A stretch of 64,000 nucleotides of DNA from Oxynema aestuarii AP17 (GTDB taxonomy: Bacteria > Cyanobacteriota > Cyanobacteriia > Cyanobacteriales > Laspinemataceae): the NCBI RefSeq assembly GCF_012295525.1, contig NZ_CP051167.1:4695501-4759500 (forward strand), in the 5' to 3' direction. The position numbers were made by a program, and so were the translations under genes. The notes beneath the pieces were generated by a model. The model had not been told where the DNA came from. It did no database searches and was given only the letters and a program-made list of their open reading frames with translations. The stretch's first letter is position 1; each line of letters begins with the position of its first letter. Positions 8,234 to 17,058 of the stretch are shown here, piece by piece.

Positions 8234-9638
8234 AGATGCGGAATTTTCTAAGCGACATAAAGGATATATCCAACTTTCCGAGTTAACTTTAATTGCGTTT
8301 AGCAGTACCTTTTTTTCGCGGGTTCTCACCCTTTTTAAAATCCCTTCAATTATCAATTTAGCTCATTTGGGGATTATTCCCTTTGTCTTTGGGCTGGCAA
8401 TCTTAAAAAGTAGGGTAAAAGATCGGAAGCAAATTAAAATATTTGAAGAATTTTTAATTGCCTTATTTATTTTTTTAATTGTTAACTTTGCCAGCGCTTT
8501 ACTCAACGATGCTGGTATTATCAATGCTGTCGTTAACTTTCTATTCTTTTGCGAACATTTTCTGACTTTGGCTTTAATTATTTATTTACCTTTAACCCCA
8601 GAAAAATTTAAGTTTTTTAGAGCATTTATTATCGGTTCTTCATTCACCAATACGATTTTTGCTTATACGCAACACTACGTTTTAAGGCTGCATTTAAGAA
8701 AAGGACTTGAAGATAATATCAAAGGCGTTTTTATTGGGGGTGGAGCCGGACACGTGGTCGGTGCTTCCGTAGCACTCACTTTTGGAATTTACTATTTTGC
8801 CAATGCCAAACAGATCCCCATCTGGATTAGAGTTGTCATTGTGTTGGCGACTTTTTGGCATATGAATATGGCGGACGCCAAACAAGTTCTACTCGTCTTT
8901 TTAGTTGCTGGCGTTCTTTTACTGATTACCAAATTGAACAATATCGTCGATGCAATTAAGTATTTAGGTGGCGCTGTATTTCTGGGTTTTGCTTTATATT
9001 GGGCGATCCAAAATGTGCCTGCTTTTGAAGCCTTTAATACCTGGGCAAGACCGGAAATTTACGGTCCGGAAGGAGAAGCGACCTTATTAAAAACGGCAAC
9101 ATTTCGTTTGGTTCCCAATTACTATACAACCCCTTTACATCCTTTTCTAGGCGTCGGTCCGGGTCATACGGTGGGACGGTTGGGTGGTTGGATGTTGCGC
9201 GAGTACGAATCAATTTTAAGTCCCTTGGGGTCTACCATTCATCCCGCCTCGATCGCGGTGTGGACGGCGGTCGGCGAAAGTTGGTTGGGGGACCAGTCAA
9301 GTATGTTTTCTCCCCTGTTTGGTTGGGCGGGAATTTGGGGCGATCTCGGTTTACTCGGTTTATTTTCTTTTCTCGGAATTTGGGCGGTGGTCTGGTTTCG
9401 CCTCTGTTTTGACGATGTATCTAGATTTTTTGTTCTCACGGTTTTGGTCTTCGGTTTGATTTTTACGCAGATGGAAGAACCGGGATATATGAATTATGTG
9501 GCGAGTTTGATTGCCCTACGTTGGCAAGAAAAAAATGTCAAACGACTGTATCCCGATGCACCGCAATGGCAAGTCTCCCATCGGAAGCACCGTAAATCAA
9601 TTAAAGCCTGGATAAAATACTTTTTATTGCTCGACTGA
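8226..9638 (+). CDS. O-antigen ligase/polymerase-like (Wzy-type) membrane protein
   Basis: A 470-residue protein with about ten hydrophobic spans, for example FLIALFIFLIVNFASALL, LLVFLVAGVLLLI and LGLLGLFSFLGIWAVVWF. A large polar loop at about residues 265-355 contains FLGVGPGHTVGRLGG, the type of loop that carries catalytic residues in Wzy/WaaL proteins. By family it would polymerise repeat units or ligate a polysaccharide at the outer face of the plasma membrane. Gene context (glycosyltransferases on both sides) supports this. It is more AT-rich than the gene before it. The start at 8226 lies inside a tandem repeat. The gene ends only 7 bp from the stop of the convergent neighbour. Confidence 0.75.
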   Translation: MDSDAEFSKRHKGYIQLSELTLIAFSSTFFSRVLTLFKIPSIINLAHLGIIPFVFGLAILKSRVKDRKQIKIFEEFLIALFIFLIVNFASALLNDAGIINAVVNFLFFCEHFLTLALIIYLPLTPEKFKFFRAFIIGSSFTNTIFAYTQHYVLRLHLRKGLEDNIKGVFIGGGAGHVVGASVALTFGIYYFANAKQIPIWIRVVIVLATFWHMNMADAKQVLLVFLVAGVLLLITKLNNIVDAIKYLGGAVFLGFALYWAIQNVPAFEAFNTWARPEIYGPEGEATLLKTATFRLVPNYYTTPLHPFLGVGPGHTVGRLGGWMLREYESILSPLGSTIHPASIAVWTAVGESWLGDQSSMFSPLFGWAGIWGDLGLLGLFSFLGIWAVVWFRLCFDDVSRFFVLTVLVFGLIFTQMEEPGYMNYVASLIALRWQEKNVKRLYPDAPQWQVSHRKHRKSIKAWIKYFLLLD

Positions 9639-9645
9639 AAAACAG

Positions 9646-11631
9646 TCAAGCTTTTCTGTATTTGAGATAAAAAAGTCCGGCAGTAGAGATGGCGATCGCC
9701 CCGACTGAAATCGCCACTTTGCGATCGGAAAATGAATATAACAATGAATGTAAAACGGGTTCGACCGATCCGGGAGTTCCGACATAAAGCGGGATGAATC
9801 TCGCGCTTCCACGAGGGGGAAGTTGTCCGTCCGTGAGGGTTTTGGTGACGCCGTTGCGGGTTTCCCGGACGAAGGTGGTGTAGCGGGTTCCTCCGTGATG
9901 GGATTCGGCGATGACGACGGATAAATCGGACTCTCGATTGATAAAAGCGGCTTGGTCTGGGGGAATATCTCCGGAACCGGGATAAATCAGTCCGCCGAGA
10001 ACTTCGGTTTTGCCACCATTGAGGGTTTGAATAATGTTTCCTTCGTCTTCGGTTTTCAGTCCCAAGATCCACAGGTCGCTACCGTCGTTAATAATTTTGG
10101 TGACGTCACCTTCGGGATTCAATTGTCGGGCCCATACTTGCTGATTTTTAAAAATCCAGTCGGAGGCGACCATATCTTTAATAAATAGTTTGCCCGATCC
10201 ACTGTTGCGATAGGCTTTAGCGGAACCGACGGCAATATTTTTTAAGACTAAAGTGCGCGAACTGGCGTGTTCGACCCAGTGAAAGTTACGACCGCCATAA
10301 TTTCCCCAAAATCGTTCTAAAATTACGCTTTTCGAGGGGCCATCTTGCAGGCGAAATACCGGATTTTCGGTGCCGTTGAGGGGTTCGCTGACGGTAATGG
10401 TGGATTCTAATAGGTTGAGGCGCTCTAAATTTCCGCGCAGTTCGATGGTGTTGCTGATGATATATTTACCGTTGGGAAAATACACGATCGCCGCCCCACT
10501 ATCGATCGCCTCTTGGATGGCGGCGGTGTCGTCGCGATCGTCGTTTCCGTCGGCGCCGAAGTTGGCGACGCTGACCCACTGTTCTACTGGGGGGGAATCG
10601 GTTTCGGGAGGGGCTTCGATCGCCAAATTGAGCGAACTTCCCGTGGAGGGAAACAAGCTATAAATTCCGTGAGAGCTATATTCGTCAACGCGATCGCCTG
10701 CAATGACTTCGCCGCTATTGGCGATCGCCGATCGATAGCCGGAAGTGCGTATATTACGGGCATACAGCACCCCTTCGTCGTTGGCGATCGCGGAAACGTC
10801 CGGCGAACCGCCTTCAAGCTGACTGTCGAGAACTACGACTAAACCGCGTCCGTCTACATTGCGAATCGCCGGAACCCGATTGCGACTGGTCAAACCGCGA
10901 ATACTCAGTAAATTTGCCCGATTCTCAATCCCGACGAGGCGCTGATCTTCCACGTGCAGGTTTTCAAAAACCATGCCAAATTCGGGAAAGGTCACCAGGA
11001 CGGCGCGATCGAACCCGAAGATCGCAACATCTTCGATCGTTCCCGGTCCGGGCCAGGGTAAGGTTAAGGCAATTCCGGCAAATCCGTATTTTTGCGGATC
11101 GCTCGATCGCACGGTGACGTTACGAATCGTGCCTTGATTGTTATTGAGATATTCGATGGCGATCGCTCCGGGATTTCCCCGACCGACATCGACGGTTAAA
11201 TCAAATAGAGAATTGCGAAACGCCTGTCCGGCGGGACCTTTTGTTTGAATGACGGGTTTGGGTGCTTCCGGGTTGTCGAAGCCGGGACAGTTATCTTTGA
11301 GCCGGACGATCGCGCGATCGCGGCTCTCGCCTTCAAAAAAGTAACGCTTCCCCGTCTGGGCGATCGTCAAAGTATCGCATACTAAATAAGTACCGTCGGG
11401 AAAATATAAAAAGCGATTGCCCTCTTCCAAAGCGGTTTGGATCGCTGCCGTATCGTCGCTGACGCCATCACCTTTAGCCCCGTAATCGCGGACGTTGGTG
11501 ACGGCAGCATCGGCAGGTAAAGGAGCGGCGATCGCGCGATCGTCGCGATCGAGGGTCACGCCCCAACCGATCCCTGCGGACACGGCGATCGCGATCGCCA
11601 CCCCAGCCCGTCGCCACAAACTATACATCAT
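9646..11631 (-). CDS. Secreted pectate-lyase-like (beta-helix) protein with C-terminal membrane anchor
   Basis: From ATG 11631 the product begins with a signal-peptide-like stretch (MMYSLWRRAGVAIAIAVSAG). Two Pectate_lyase_3/GH55-type modules follow: VRDYGAKGDGVSDDTAAIQTA near residue 44 and VANFGADGNDDRDDTAAIQEA near residue 360, each continuing with a PDGTY or PNGKY strand. Such modules build right-handed beta-helices that cleave or bind polysaccharides. The C-terminus (VAISVGAIAISTAGLFYLKYRKA) is one hydrophobic helix with a basic tail, suggesting membrane anchoring. The start lies 5 bp after the stop of the GT26 gene, so the two are probably co-transcribed. A longer in-frame start at 11721 would overlap that gene and bury the signal peptide. 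A role in trimming or shaping the exported polymer is inferred. Confidence 0.8.
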   Translation of the reverse strand: MMYSLWRRAGVAIAIAVSAGIGWGVTLDRDDRAIAAPLPADAAVTNVRDYGAKGDGVSDDTAAIQTALEEGNRFLYFPDGTYLVCDTLTIAQTGKRYFFEGESRDRAIVRLKDNCPGFDNPEAPKPVIQTKGPAGQAFRNSLFDLTVDVGRGNPGAIAIEYLNNNQGTIRNVTVRSSDPQKYGFAGIALTLPWPGPGTIEDVAIFGFDRAVLVTFPEFGMVFENLHVEDQRLVGIENRANLLSIRGLTSRNRVPAIRNVDGRGLVVVLDSQLEGGSPDVSAIANDEGVLYARNIRTSGYRSAIANSGEVIAGDRVDEYSSHGIYSLFPSTGSSLNLAIEAPPETDSPPVEQWVSVANFGADGNDDRDDTAAIQEAIDSGAAIVYFPNGKYIISNTIELRGNLERLNLLESTITVSEPLNGTENPVFRLQDGPSKSVILERFWGNYGGRNFHWVEHASSRTLVLKNIAVGSAKAYRNSGSGKLFIKDMVASDWIFKNQQVWARQLNPEGDVTKIINDGSDLWILGLKTEDEGNIIQTLNGGKTEVLGGLIYPGSGDIPPDQAAFINRESDLSVVIAESHHGGTRYTTFVRETRNGVTKTLTDGQLPPRGSARFIPLYVGTPGSVEPVLHSLLYSFSDRKVAISVGAIAISTAGLFYLKYRKA

Positions 11632-11636
11632 ACCAC

Positions 11637-12881
11637 TCAAGCCATCGACAGAGTTGGACTGCTGTTTTGACTGTTCTCGATATGTTCTAACACTAAATCC
11701 ACCGTTTCTTGTTTGATCCACCCTTTGACCACCGCCAGTTCGCCAAAGCGCAAGCCCGTTTTCTTTTGGTGTTTGACAATTGCCTCGATCTGGTCGTCGT
11801 CCAACAACGCCGCCGACTTGAGATAGTAACCGATCGGGTATTTTTCCGGCTGATTCTTCAACTGCGGCAACTGTTCGGCAAAGAAATCGATCGTCTGCGG
11901 TTTGACCCAGCCATATTCACTCAACAGCTCCCCAAATCGGCGATCGCGGTTTCTTTCGCGCTGTTCTTGCAAAATACGTTCGACCTGGCGAGGGCTCAAC
12001 AACCCCGCTTCCACCAACAGTTGACCGATGGGTCGATCCCCCTTGCGATTTTGAATCGCCCGGGTTAATTCCCTCGCATAGCGGGCGTTCTTCACGGGGT
12101 TGTCCGTCAGCAGTTGTTTCAACGCCAGCCACACGAACGGCGGAATCGTCTTACTATAACGTCCCCAAAGCCGGGTCGGTTCTTGCACGAAACGATAGAG
12201 CCATTCCAAACCATTCTCCCGTACCCAACGCGGCGCCCACTTTTTCTGCCCCGCATACACCGGGAAAACTCCGCCAAGACCGATGGTGACCGCATTAATT
12301 TGTCCTTGGTGTTGGGCCATCCACAGCTCTTGCTTGGGACATCCCAAAGAAAGAAACACCAAACCCGCCCCACTGCGATTGATTCTCTCAATCAAGGCGC
12401 GATCTTCACTCGGGGTCAGGGGTCGGAACGGAAGCGGTTCCATCGCCGCAATGTCGAGATCGGGAAATTCTTGCTCCAATCGCTGGCGCATCGCCGCCAA
12501 GGTCTGCTCGTCCGAACCCAGGAAAAAGACGCTCACCTTTTTTCTCGGCGCCAGATCGCACAAACGCAACAAGATTTCCATCCCCGCCACTCGGTCTTGT
12601 TGGCGCAGTCCTTGTTGCCGCATCATCCAGACTAAAGGCATTCCGTCCGGTGTGACGAGATCGGCAGATTCTAGCACTCGGGAAAACTCCGGATTCCAAT
12701 AGGCTTCCATGAGCATGTGGACGTTCGCCACGCAAACCATGCGACTTTGCCGAGTCTTGGCCCACCGAATCAGGGTGTCCATTTGTTCGTTAAAGCGCAA
12801 GGCCGTGATCCAAGAGTTCACGACTTTAGTTTTGGGTAAAAAAATAGTTTCTTCGGTTTTAGGAGGTATCGTCGCTACCAT
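11637..12881 (-). CDS. WecG/TagA/CpsF-family glycosyltransferase (GT26) fused to MshEN-like repeats
   Basis: Residues about 15-260 are a typical GT26 domain: VCVANVHMLMEA, TPDGMPLVW, LGCPKQELWM and GLEWLYRFVQEPTRLWGRY. GT26 enzymes add a sugar such as N-acetylmannosaminuronate or a similar residue to a lipid-linked primer. The roughly 130-residue tail, absent from ordinary GT26 proteins, has four related segments: IGQLLVEAGLLSPRQVERIL, RFGELLSEYGWVKPQTIDFF, IGYYLKSAALLDDDQIEAIV and RFGELAVVKGWIKQETVDLV. They resemble MshEN/GspE-N half-repeats (R/K-h-G-x-x-h-x-x-x-G), some of which bind cyclic-di-GMP. The ATG at 12881 follows GGGGGA. The downstream pectate-lyase-like gene starts 5 bp after the stop. 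Confidence 0.88.
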   Translation of the reverse strand: MVATIPPKTEETIFLPKTKVVNSWITALRFNEQMDTLIRWAKTRQSRMVCVANVHMLMEAYWNPEFSRVLESADLVTPDGMPLVWMMRQQGLRQQDRVAGMEILLRLCDLAPRKKVSVFFLGSDEQTLAAMRQRLEQEFPDLDIAAMEPLPFRPLTPSEDRALIERINRSGAGLVFLSLGCPKQELWMAQHQGQINAVTIGLGGVFPVYAGQKKWAPRWVRENGLEWLYRFVQEPTRLWGRYSKTIPPFVWLALKQLLTDNPVKNARYARELTRAIQNRKGDRPIGQLLVEAGLLSPRQVERILQEQRERNRDRRFGELLSEYGWVKPQTIDFFAEQLPQLKNQPEKYPIGYYLKSAALLDDDQIEAIVKHQKKTGLRFGELAVVKGWIKQETVDLVLEHIENSQNSSPTLSMA

Positions 12882-13686
12882 TTAAAAGTCCCCCACATCC
12901 TTAATAAAAGTAATTCGTTTTGAAAAATCAGTTTTGGGTTCGACCTCGAAAGCGCTACACCAAGGCTCGGGCGCTTTCTCAGTAATTTCTCTGTCAAATT
13001 TCCGATTTTGGGAACCCGAGGTGCATTGCTGCGTCAGTTATTCCCGTACTCTCCCCGAGCTTTAAGCGGTGGCGCCGCTCTTGCAGAGTTTGGGGTTTGT
13101 ACCGATCGCCCGGTCTTTGCTCTTCGTCAAATCCGTGCTTTCACTGAAAACAGCGTCCTCGATACACCTGCCCAATTGCAAGGGCTAAGCGCTCATCTTT
13201 ACTTAAATTTCATTTTTTTGCCTCAAAATTAAATTTTTGATAAATTCCTCGTTTTTTGTAACAGTTATTAAATAAAAATACGAGTAAAAAGTTTAAGATA
13301 AAAAGTTTTTTATTTTTAATTTCTGTAGTTTTGATTAAGATTTTAGGGATCGATCGCGGTAAATACTGAACCACTCTTGATGGCGCAATCGAGCGTCAAA
13401 GAGCTGAAACTGACTGAGAATCGATGAAAACAGCGATCCCAAAGATTTGTTTATGATTTAAAAACCAGCAAAAATCGCGATCCGCTCTCGGTTATGCGAA
13501 CGGGGGCGATCGCCCCTCAGTACAAACCCGGAGGTACTCGGCGATCGCTCGATTATCTATACAACTGCGCGAAGCGGCGATCGGGAATCTTTTTCGCCGA
13601 TCGGTATTGCTGGAGATGGAAGACCCAAAAAATAGACGGCCAAAATGACCGCCTGACAAAGGTTACAAGGTTTTAAGTGGATTTAC
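12882..13686. other. 805-bp gap upstream of the GT26 gene
   Basis: No convincing gene. It contains an 8-bp hairpin GAAAGCGC/GCGCTTTC at 12948-12978, an AT-rich block around 13230-13330 that may hold the GT26 promoter, and a GC-richer block with HIP1 sites at 13490-13620. Two short + strand ORFs (13008-13232, 13494-13676) have no recognisable domains and look accidental. Confidence 0.5.
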
Positions 13687-14937
13687 TTAGCGATTGGCTA
13701 CTTCTGGTTGAGAAAGAGCCAGGCGATCGTATAACTGGGCTAAGGCTCGGACTTTCGCCGACCAGCTAAACTCCGCGATCGCCCGTTGCCTTGCGGTTTC
13801 TCCCATTTGCAACCTCAAAGCGCGATCGCCCGCCACGCAGCTCATTGCCTCGGCTAAATCTGTGACCGCTCGTTCCGGTGTTTCTGCAGGTACGGCGATC
13901 CCCGTTTCTGGGGTCACCTGTAGCCCCGGACCGCCGAGTTGCAAGCACAACACCGGACGGCGCGCCGCCATGGCTTCCAAACAGACCAAACCGCCGGACT
14001 CGTGCAAACTCGGGTGAACCAACGCCACACAGTCGCCAAGTTTGTCTAAGGTTTCGTCTCGTCCCAAAGCTCCCCAAAAGGTGACGCGATCGCCGATTCC
14101 CAATTCAGTCGCCAAAGCGGCGAGGCGATCGCGTTCCGGACCGTCCCCCACGATCCAATATTCCGTATTTTCCGGTAAGTCTGCCGCCGCAAAGGCGCGC
14201 AATCCCAAATGAAATCCTTTCCAATGCAACAGGCGACCGATACTGAGAAAGCGGATGGTTCCCGAATCCGACACCGGACAGCGACCGAGGCGATCGAGTT
14301 CGAGATCGGACAAGCCCAACTGAGAAAGCACTTCTACCCGAGGCGCCCCCAAAACACGCAAACGTGCTGCGGTGTCTTCCGTCGTTGCTCGGGCTAATAC
14401 CGAACGGCGGGCAGTGATGCGGACAAAGGGATCCCGTTCGCCGAGCGATCGCCCTAAATCGCGCAGAATTTCGTAAATTTTGCCCCGTTTTCCGAAATCT
14501 CGCCAAAAGGATTTCGGTGCCGACTCGCCCCCACCGACCGGACCCCAAATAAACGGAATCGGCAATAAGGCTAGAAAACTCGGACCCCAGTATTTGACGT
14601 AAGTGACGTGATGGACGAGATCGAATGGGATGGCGTCGTGTAAGTGTTTTCCCTGAAAATACGCGGCAATTTGCCATAAATAATAGTGAACTTGCACGAT
14701 GCGCTGGTTGCGATTGAGCGCTTCGAGCCAATGGGGGAGGCGACAGTAAATGACGGTCAAACCGTTAATTGGACGCTCTTTTAAAGAGCTTTCGACGGCT
14801 TCGCGGTTATTTTCGCGGGTGATGACCCAAATTTGATGAAATTTAACTAATTCACGCACGAGATTCCAGCTAATGGCGGGTTCGGAACCTTTGTCCGGTC
14901 GGTAGGCGTACGCAGAAATTAAAATTTTCAAGCTCAT
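13687..14937 (-). CDS. Glycosyltransferase family 4
   Basis: 416 residues from ATG 14937, where the protein begins MSLKILISAYAYRPDKGSEP, the standard GT4 N-terminus; the ATG at 14982 adds 15 unlikely residues. The donor half has FLSIGRLLHWKGFHLGLRAF, then WIVGDGPERDRLAALATELG, and HESGGLVCLEAMAARRPVL, which contains the GT4 Glu-X7-Glu-like region. An aromatic-rich N-terminal half suggests a lipid-linked acceptor. Separated by 138 bp from the preceding glycosyltransferase gene on the same strand, so it may share its transcript. Specificity unknown. Confidence 0.9.
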   Translation of the reverse strand: MSLKILISAYAYRPDKGSEPAISWNLVRELVKFHQIWVITRENNREAVESSLKERPINGLTVIYCRLPHWLEALNRNQRIVQVHYYLWQIAAYFQGKHLHDAIPFDLVHHVTYVKYWGPSFLALLPIPFIWGPVGGGESAPKSFWRDFGKRGKIYEILRDLGRSLGERDPFVRITARRSVLARATTEDTAARLRVLGAPRVEVLSQLGLSDLELDRLGRCPVSDSGTIRFLSIGRLLHWKGFHLGLRAFAAADLPENTEYWIVGDGPERDRLAALATELGIGDRVTFWGALGRDETLDKLGDCVALVHPSLHESGGLVCLEAMAARRPVLCLQLGGPGLQVTPETGIAVPAETPERAVTDLAEAMSCVAGDRALRLQMGETARQRAIAEFSWSAKVRALAQLYDRLALSQPEVANR

Positions 14938-15075
14938 GGAGAGTCCTCGGGCGATCGATCGGGGGAGGGGCGATCGCGGCAAAACATGCCATCGATCGCC
15001 CGTACGGGGTGAAACGGTCGGGAATTGCGGAAATTACTGAAATTAGGAGCGGCGATCGCGCGCGATCCGTAAAAT

Positions 15076-16212
15076 TCAGTATGCTGCATTGACACGCTCG
15101 ACGACATCGGCGAGAAAATCGGCGGCAGCTTCGGGGGTATAACGCTGCATGGTGGCGCGCGCCCGATCGCCCATCTCGATCGCCAGTTGCGGGTTGTCAA
15201 CGATCTGAGCGAGTAAATTGGCGAGGGTTTGGCGATCGCGCGGGTCGCAAATCCAGCCATTTTCGCCGTGTTCGATCAACTCCGAAGCCCCGGCCCATTG
15301 GGAACACAATACAGGTTTTCCTAATAACATCGCTTCGCTGACGACGACGCCCCAAGTATCCTCCAAGGTTGGCAAAACAAAGACGTCGGCTTGTTGGAAA
15401 TAGGCGCCTAATTCGCTATAGTCTACCCGACCGATCCACTCGACGCGATCGCTCAATCCTTTTTCCTGACAAAATTGTTCTAAGCCCGGGCGATCGTTGC
15501 CATCGCCGACAATTTGCAAGGTGTAGCGATCGATGCCCCGTTCGGCCAAGACCGCGCAAGCATCTAATAATAAATCGATGCCTTTACGCGGGATTAAACT
15601 GCCGACAAAAAGGAAAATTGGTTTGATTTTTTCTGGTGTCTGGCCTTCAGAATTAGTTTGAGTGAAAGAGGCGATCGCCGGAACTTCGTAAGGATGGACG
15701 AAAACCCGATCTTCCGGAGCCTTTAACACCTCAGTTAAATAAATTTTTCCCGCTAGAGAGTTGGTAATACAAGCATCGGCAGTCTTGACCATCGATCGCC
15801 GCACGGCCAATCTTAGCGGTGAATTGCGACAGTCTACACTCGGGGAACTGCCCTCGTAAGCAATGACCACTCGCCAGCGCGCGATCGGTTTGAACGCTAA
15901 GGCTAAAAGCGTCCAAATCCCGAAGGAATTGGAAAAGATAATATGGGGTTTAAATTCCAATAAACGGCTGACAATATTGAGGGGAAGGTAAGTAAAGTTA
16001 ATTCCGTATCCTGTCGATCCTTTGAGGATTGGAATCACTTTTCGCCGACCGACGATTTCGACGGCAAAACTATTTTCAAATCCCGCCGCGTAGCCCCGCC
16101 AATTGGCGGCATACGCTTTCAGATCTCCAAAGCGTCGGGTGAGGGCGGCCAGCATCGGATGCCAGTAGTAGAAGGCAGAGGTGAGCAGCCAAGCAATACG
16201 AGGGTTTTCCAT
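15076..16212 (-). CDS. Glycosyltransferase family 4
   Basis: 378 residues. The N-terminal acceptor domain starts ENPRIAWLLTSAFYYWHPML. The donor domain carries FLFVGSLIPRKGIDLLLDAC near residue 200, LQIVGDGNDRPGLEQF, and VFVLPTLEDTWGVVVSEAML, the last holding the conserved glutamates in the usual place. It likely adds one sugar to the island's polysaccharide repeat unit. It lies 28 bp after the methyltransferase stop and belongs to the operon 19202 to 15076 or beyond. No anomalies. Confidence 0.9.
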   Translation of the reverse strand: MENPRIAWLLTSAFYYWHPMLAALTRRFGDLKAYAANWRGYAAGFENSFAVEIVGRRKVIPILKGSTGYGINFTYLPLNIVSRLLEFKPHIIFSNSFGIWTLLALAFKPIARWRVVIAYEGSSPSVDCRNSPLRLAVRRSMVKTADACITNSLAGKIYLTEVLKAPEDRVFVHPYEVPAIASFTQTNSEGQTPEKIKPIFLFVGSLIPRKGIDLLLDACAVLAERGIDRYTLQIVGDGNDRPGLEQFCQEKGLSDRVEWIGRVDYSELGAYFQQADVFVLPTLEDTWGVVVSEAMLLGKPVLCSQWAGASELIEHGENGWICDPRDRQTLANLLAQIVDNPQLAIEMGDRARATMQRYTPEAAADFLADVVERVNAAY

Positions 16213-16240
16213 TGGACGTGTTTGCGGCTTTCCTCGCTGA

Positions 16241-17053
16241 TTATTTCACCAAAATCCCAACATATTTGATGTCGTTTGTAAAGGGGGTTTCAACAATCCA
16301 AGGTGGGCGGTCGATCTCCTCACAGAAATCGCGAAAGGCAAAATCATCGTCGATATCGTCGGCAATAAAAATACCTCCGGGTTTGAGAGCTTGCCATAGC
16401 AGGGGGTAAGCCCACATTTTCCCCTGATAAAACTTATCGCTGTCGTAGTGACACAGATCGATTTGAGGTAAGATTTTTAAGGCATCGATTAAGGCTTCGC
16501 GATCGGCATAAGGGAGAATTGTCCAAATGGATTTGAGGCGATCGGGAACTACACAACCGACGTAAGATTCGCTATGTTCAGAAAAATATGGTAAATCGGT
16601 ACTGACCAGTTGAGATCCTTCTCTTTCGTTTAAAGACAGTAAAAGCGTCAGGGATGACCAACCATAAGAAACCCCCGTTTCGATCGCCCGTGTTGCTCGG
16701 ACATACTCTGCTAATTGATAAATAATTTCTAAATTTCCTTGTCCTCCCATTCGGTTCGGAATAGACTCGATTAATTTCTGCTGTTCTTCGATTAAATCCT
16801 TGAATTTTTCGGAAAACTTAACTGTGGGAATTTTTCCGGTTATTTTCAAGATTGCGGTTTCTGTATCTACGGCTTTTAAAGCACACCAGTTTCTGGTTTT
16901 TTCTTTGATTCTCCATCGAGCTTCTGACGTGCGTTGCTCTCGTTCTAATCCAAAAATCGAACCAATTTTTCGGCCTAGTCTCCGAATCATTTCCGGATAC
17001 ATTTTAGGTCGTCTTAAGAACCATAAAAAATTTTGAAAACTGGAGTCGATCAT
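16241..17053 (-). CDS. Class I SAM-dependent methyltransferase (Methyltransf_24-like)
   Basis: 270 residues. The SAM-binding motif is ATRAIETGVSYGWSSLTLLL near residue 110, with an acidic strand end at STDLPYF. The later LPQIDLCHYDSDKFYQG and GGIFIADDIDDDFAF match the class that methylates sugars or small substrates using a metal-binding D-x-D/DD pair. It sits between two glycosyltransferase genes with gaps of 5 and 28 bp, so a sugar O-methylation role in the exopolysaccharide is likely but inferred. The short hydrophobic N-terminus is not a convincing signal peptide. Confidence 0.82.
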   Translation of the reverse strand: MIDSSFQNFLWFLRRPKMYPEMIRRLGRKIGSIFGLEREQRTSEARWRIKEKTRNWCALKAVDTETAILKITGKIPTVKFSEKFKDLIEEQQKLIESIPNRMGGQGNLEIIYQLAEYVRATRAIETGVSYGWSSLTLLLSLNEREGSQLVSTDLPYFSEHSESYVGCVVPDRLKSIWTILPYADREALIDALKILPQIDLCHYDSDKFYQGKMWAYPLLWQALKPGGIFIADDIDDDFAFRDFCEEIDRPPWIVETPFTNDIKYVGILVK

Positions 17054-17058
17054 TTTTC

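Noticed and set aside
9494-10072. 192-codon minus-strand ORF overlapping the pectate-lyase-like gene
   Set aside because: Arg/Ser-rich shadow frame of a confidently assigned gene on the same strand.
11632-11721. Longer start for the pectate-lyase-like gene
   Set aside because: It would overlap the GT26 gene by 85 bp and bury the signal peptide; the ATG at 11631 fits better.
13008-13232. 74-codon ORF upstream of the GT26 gene
   Set aside because: No domain, no ribosome binding site, and it covers the probable promoter zone.
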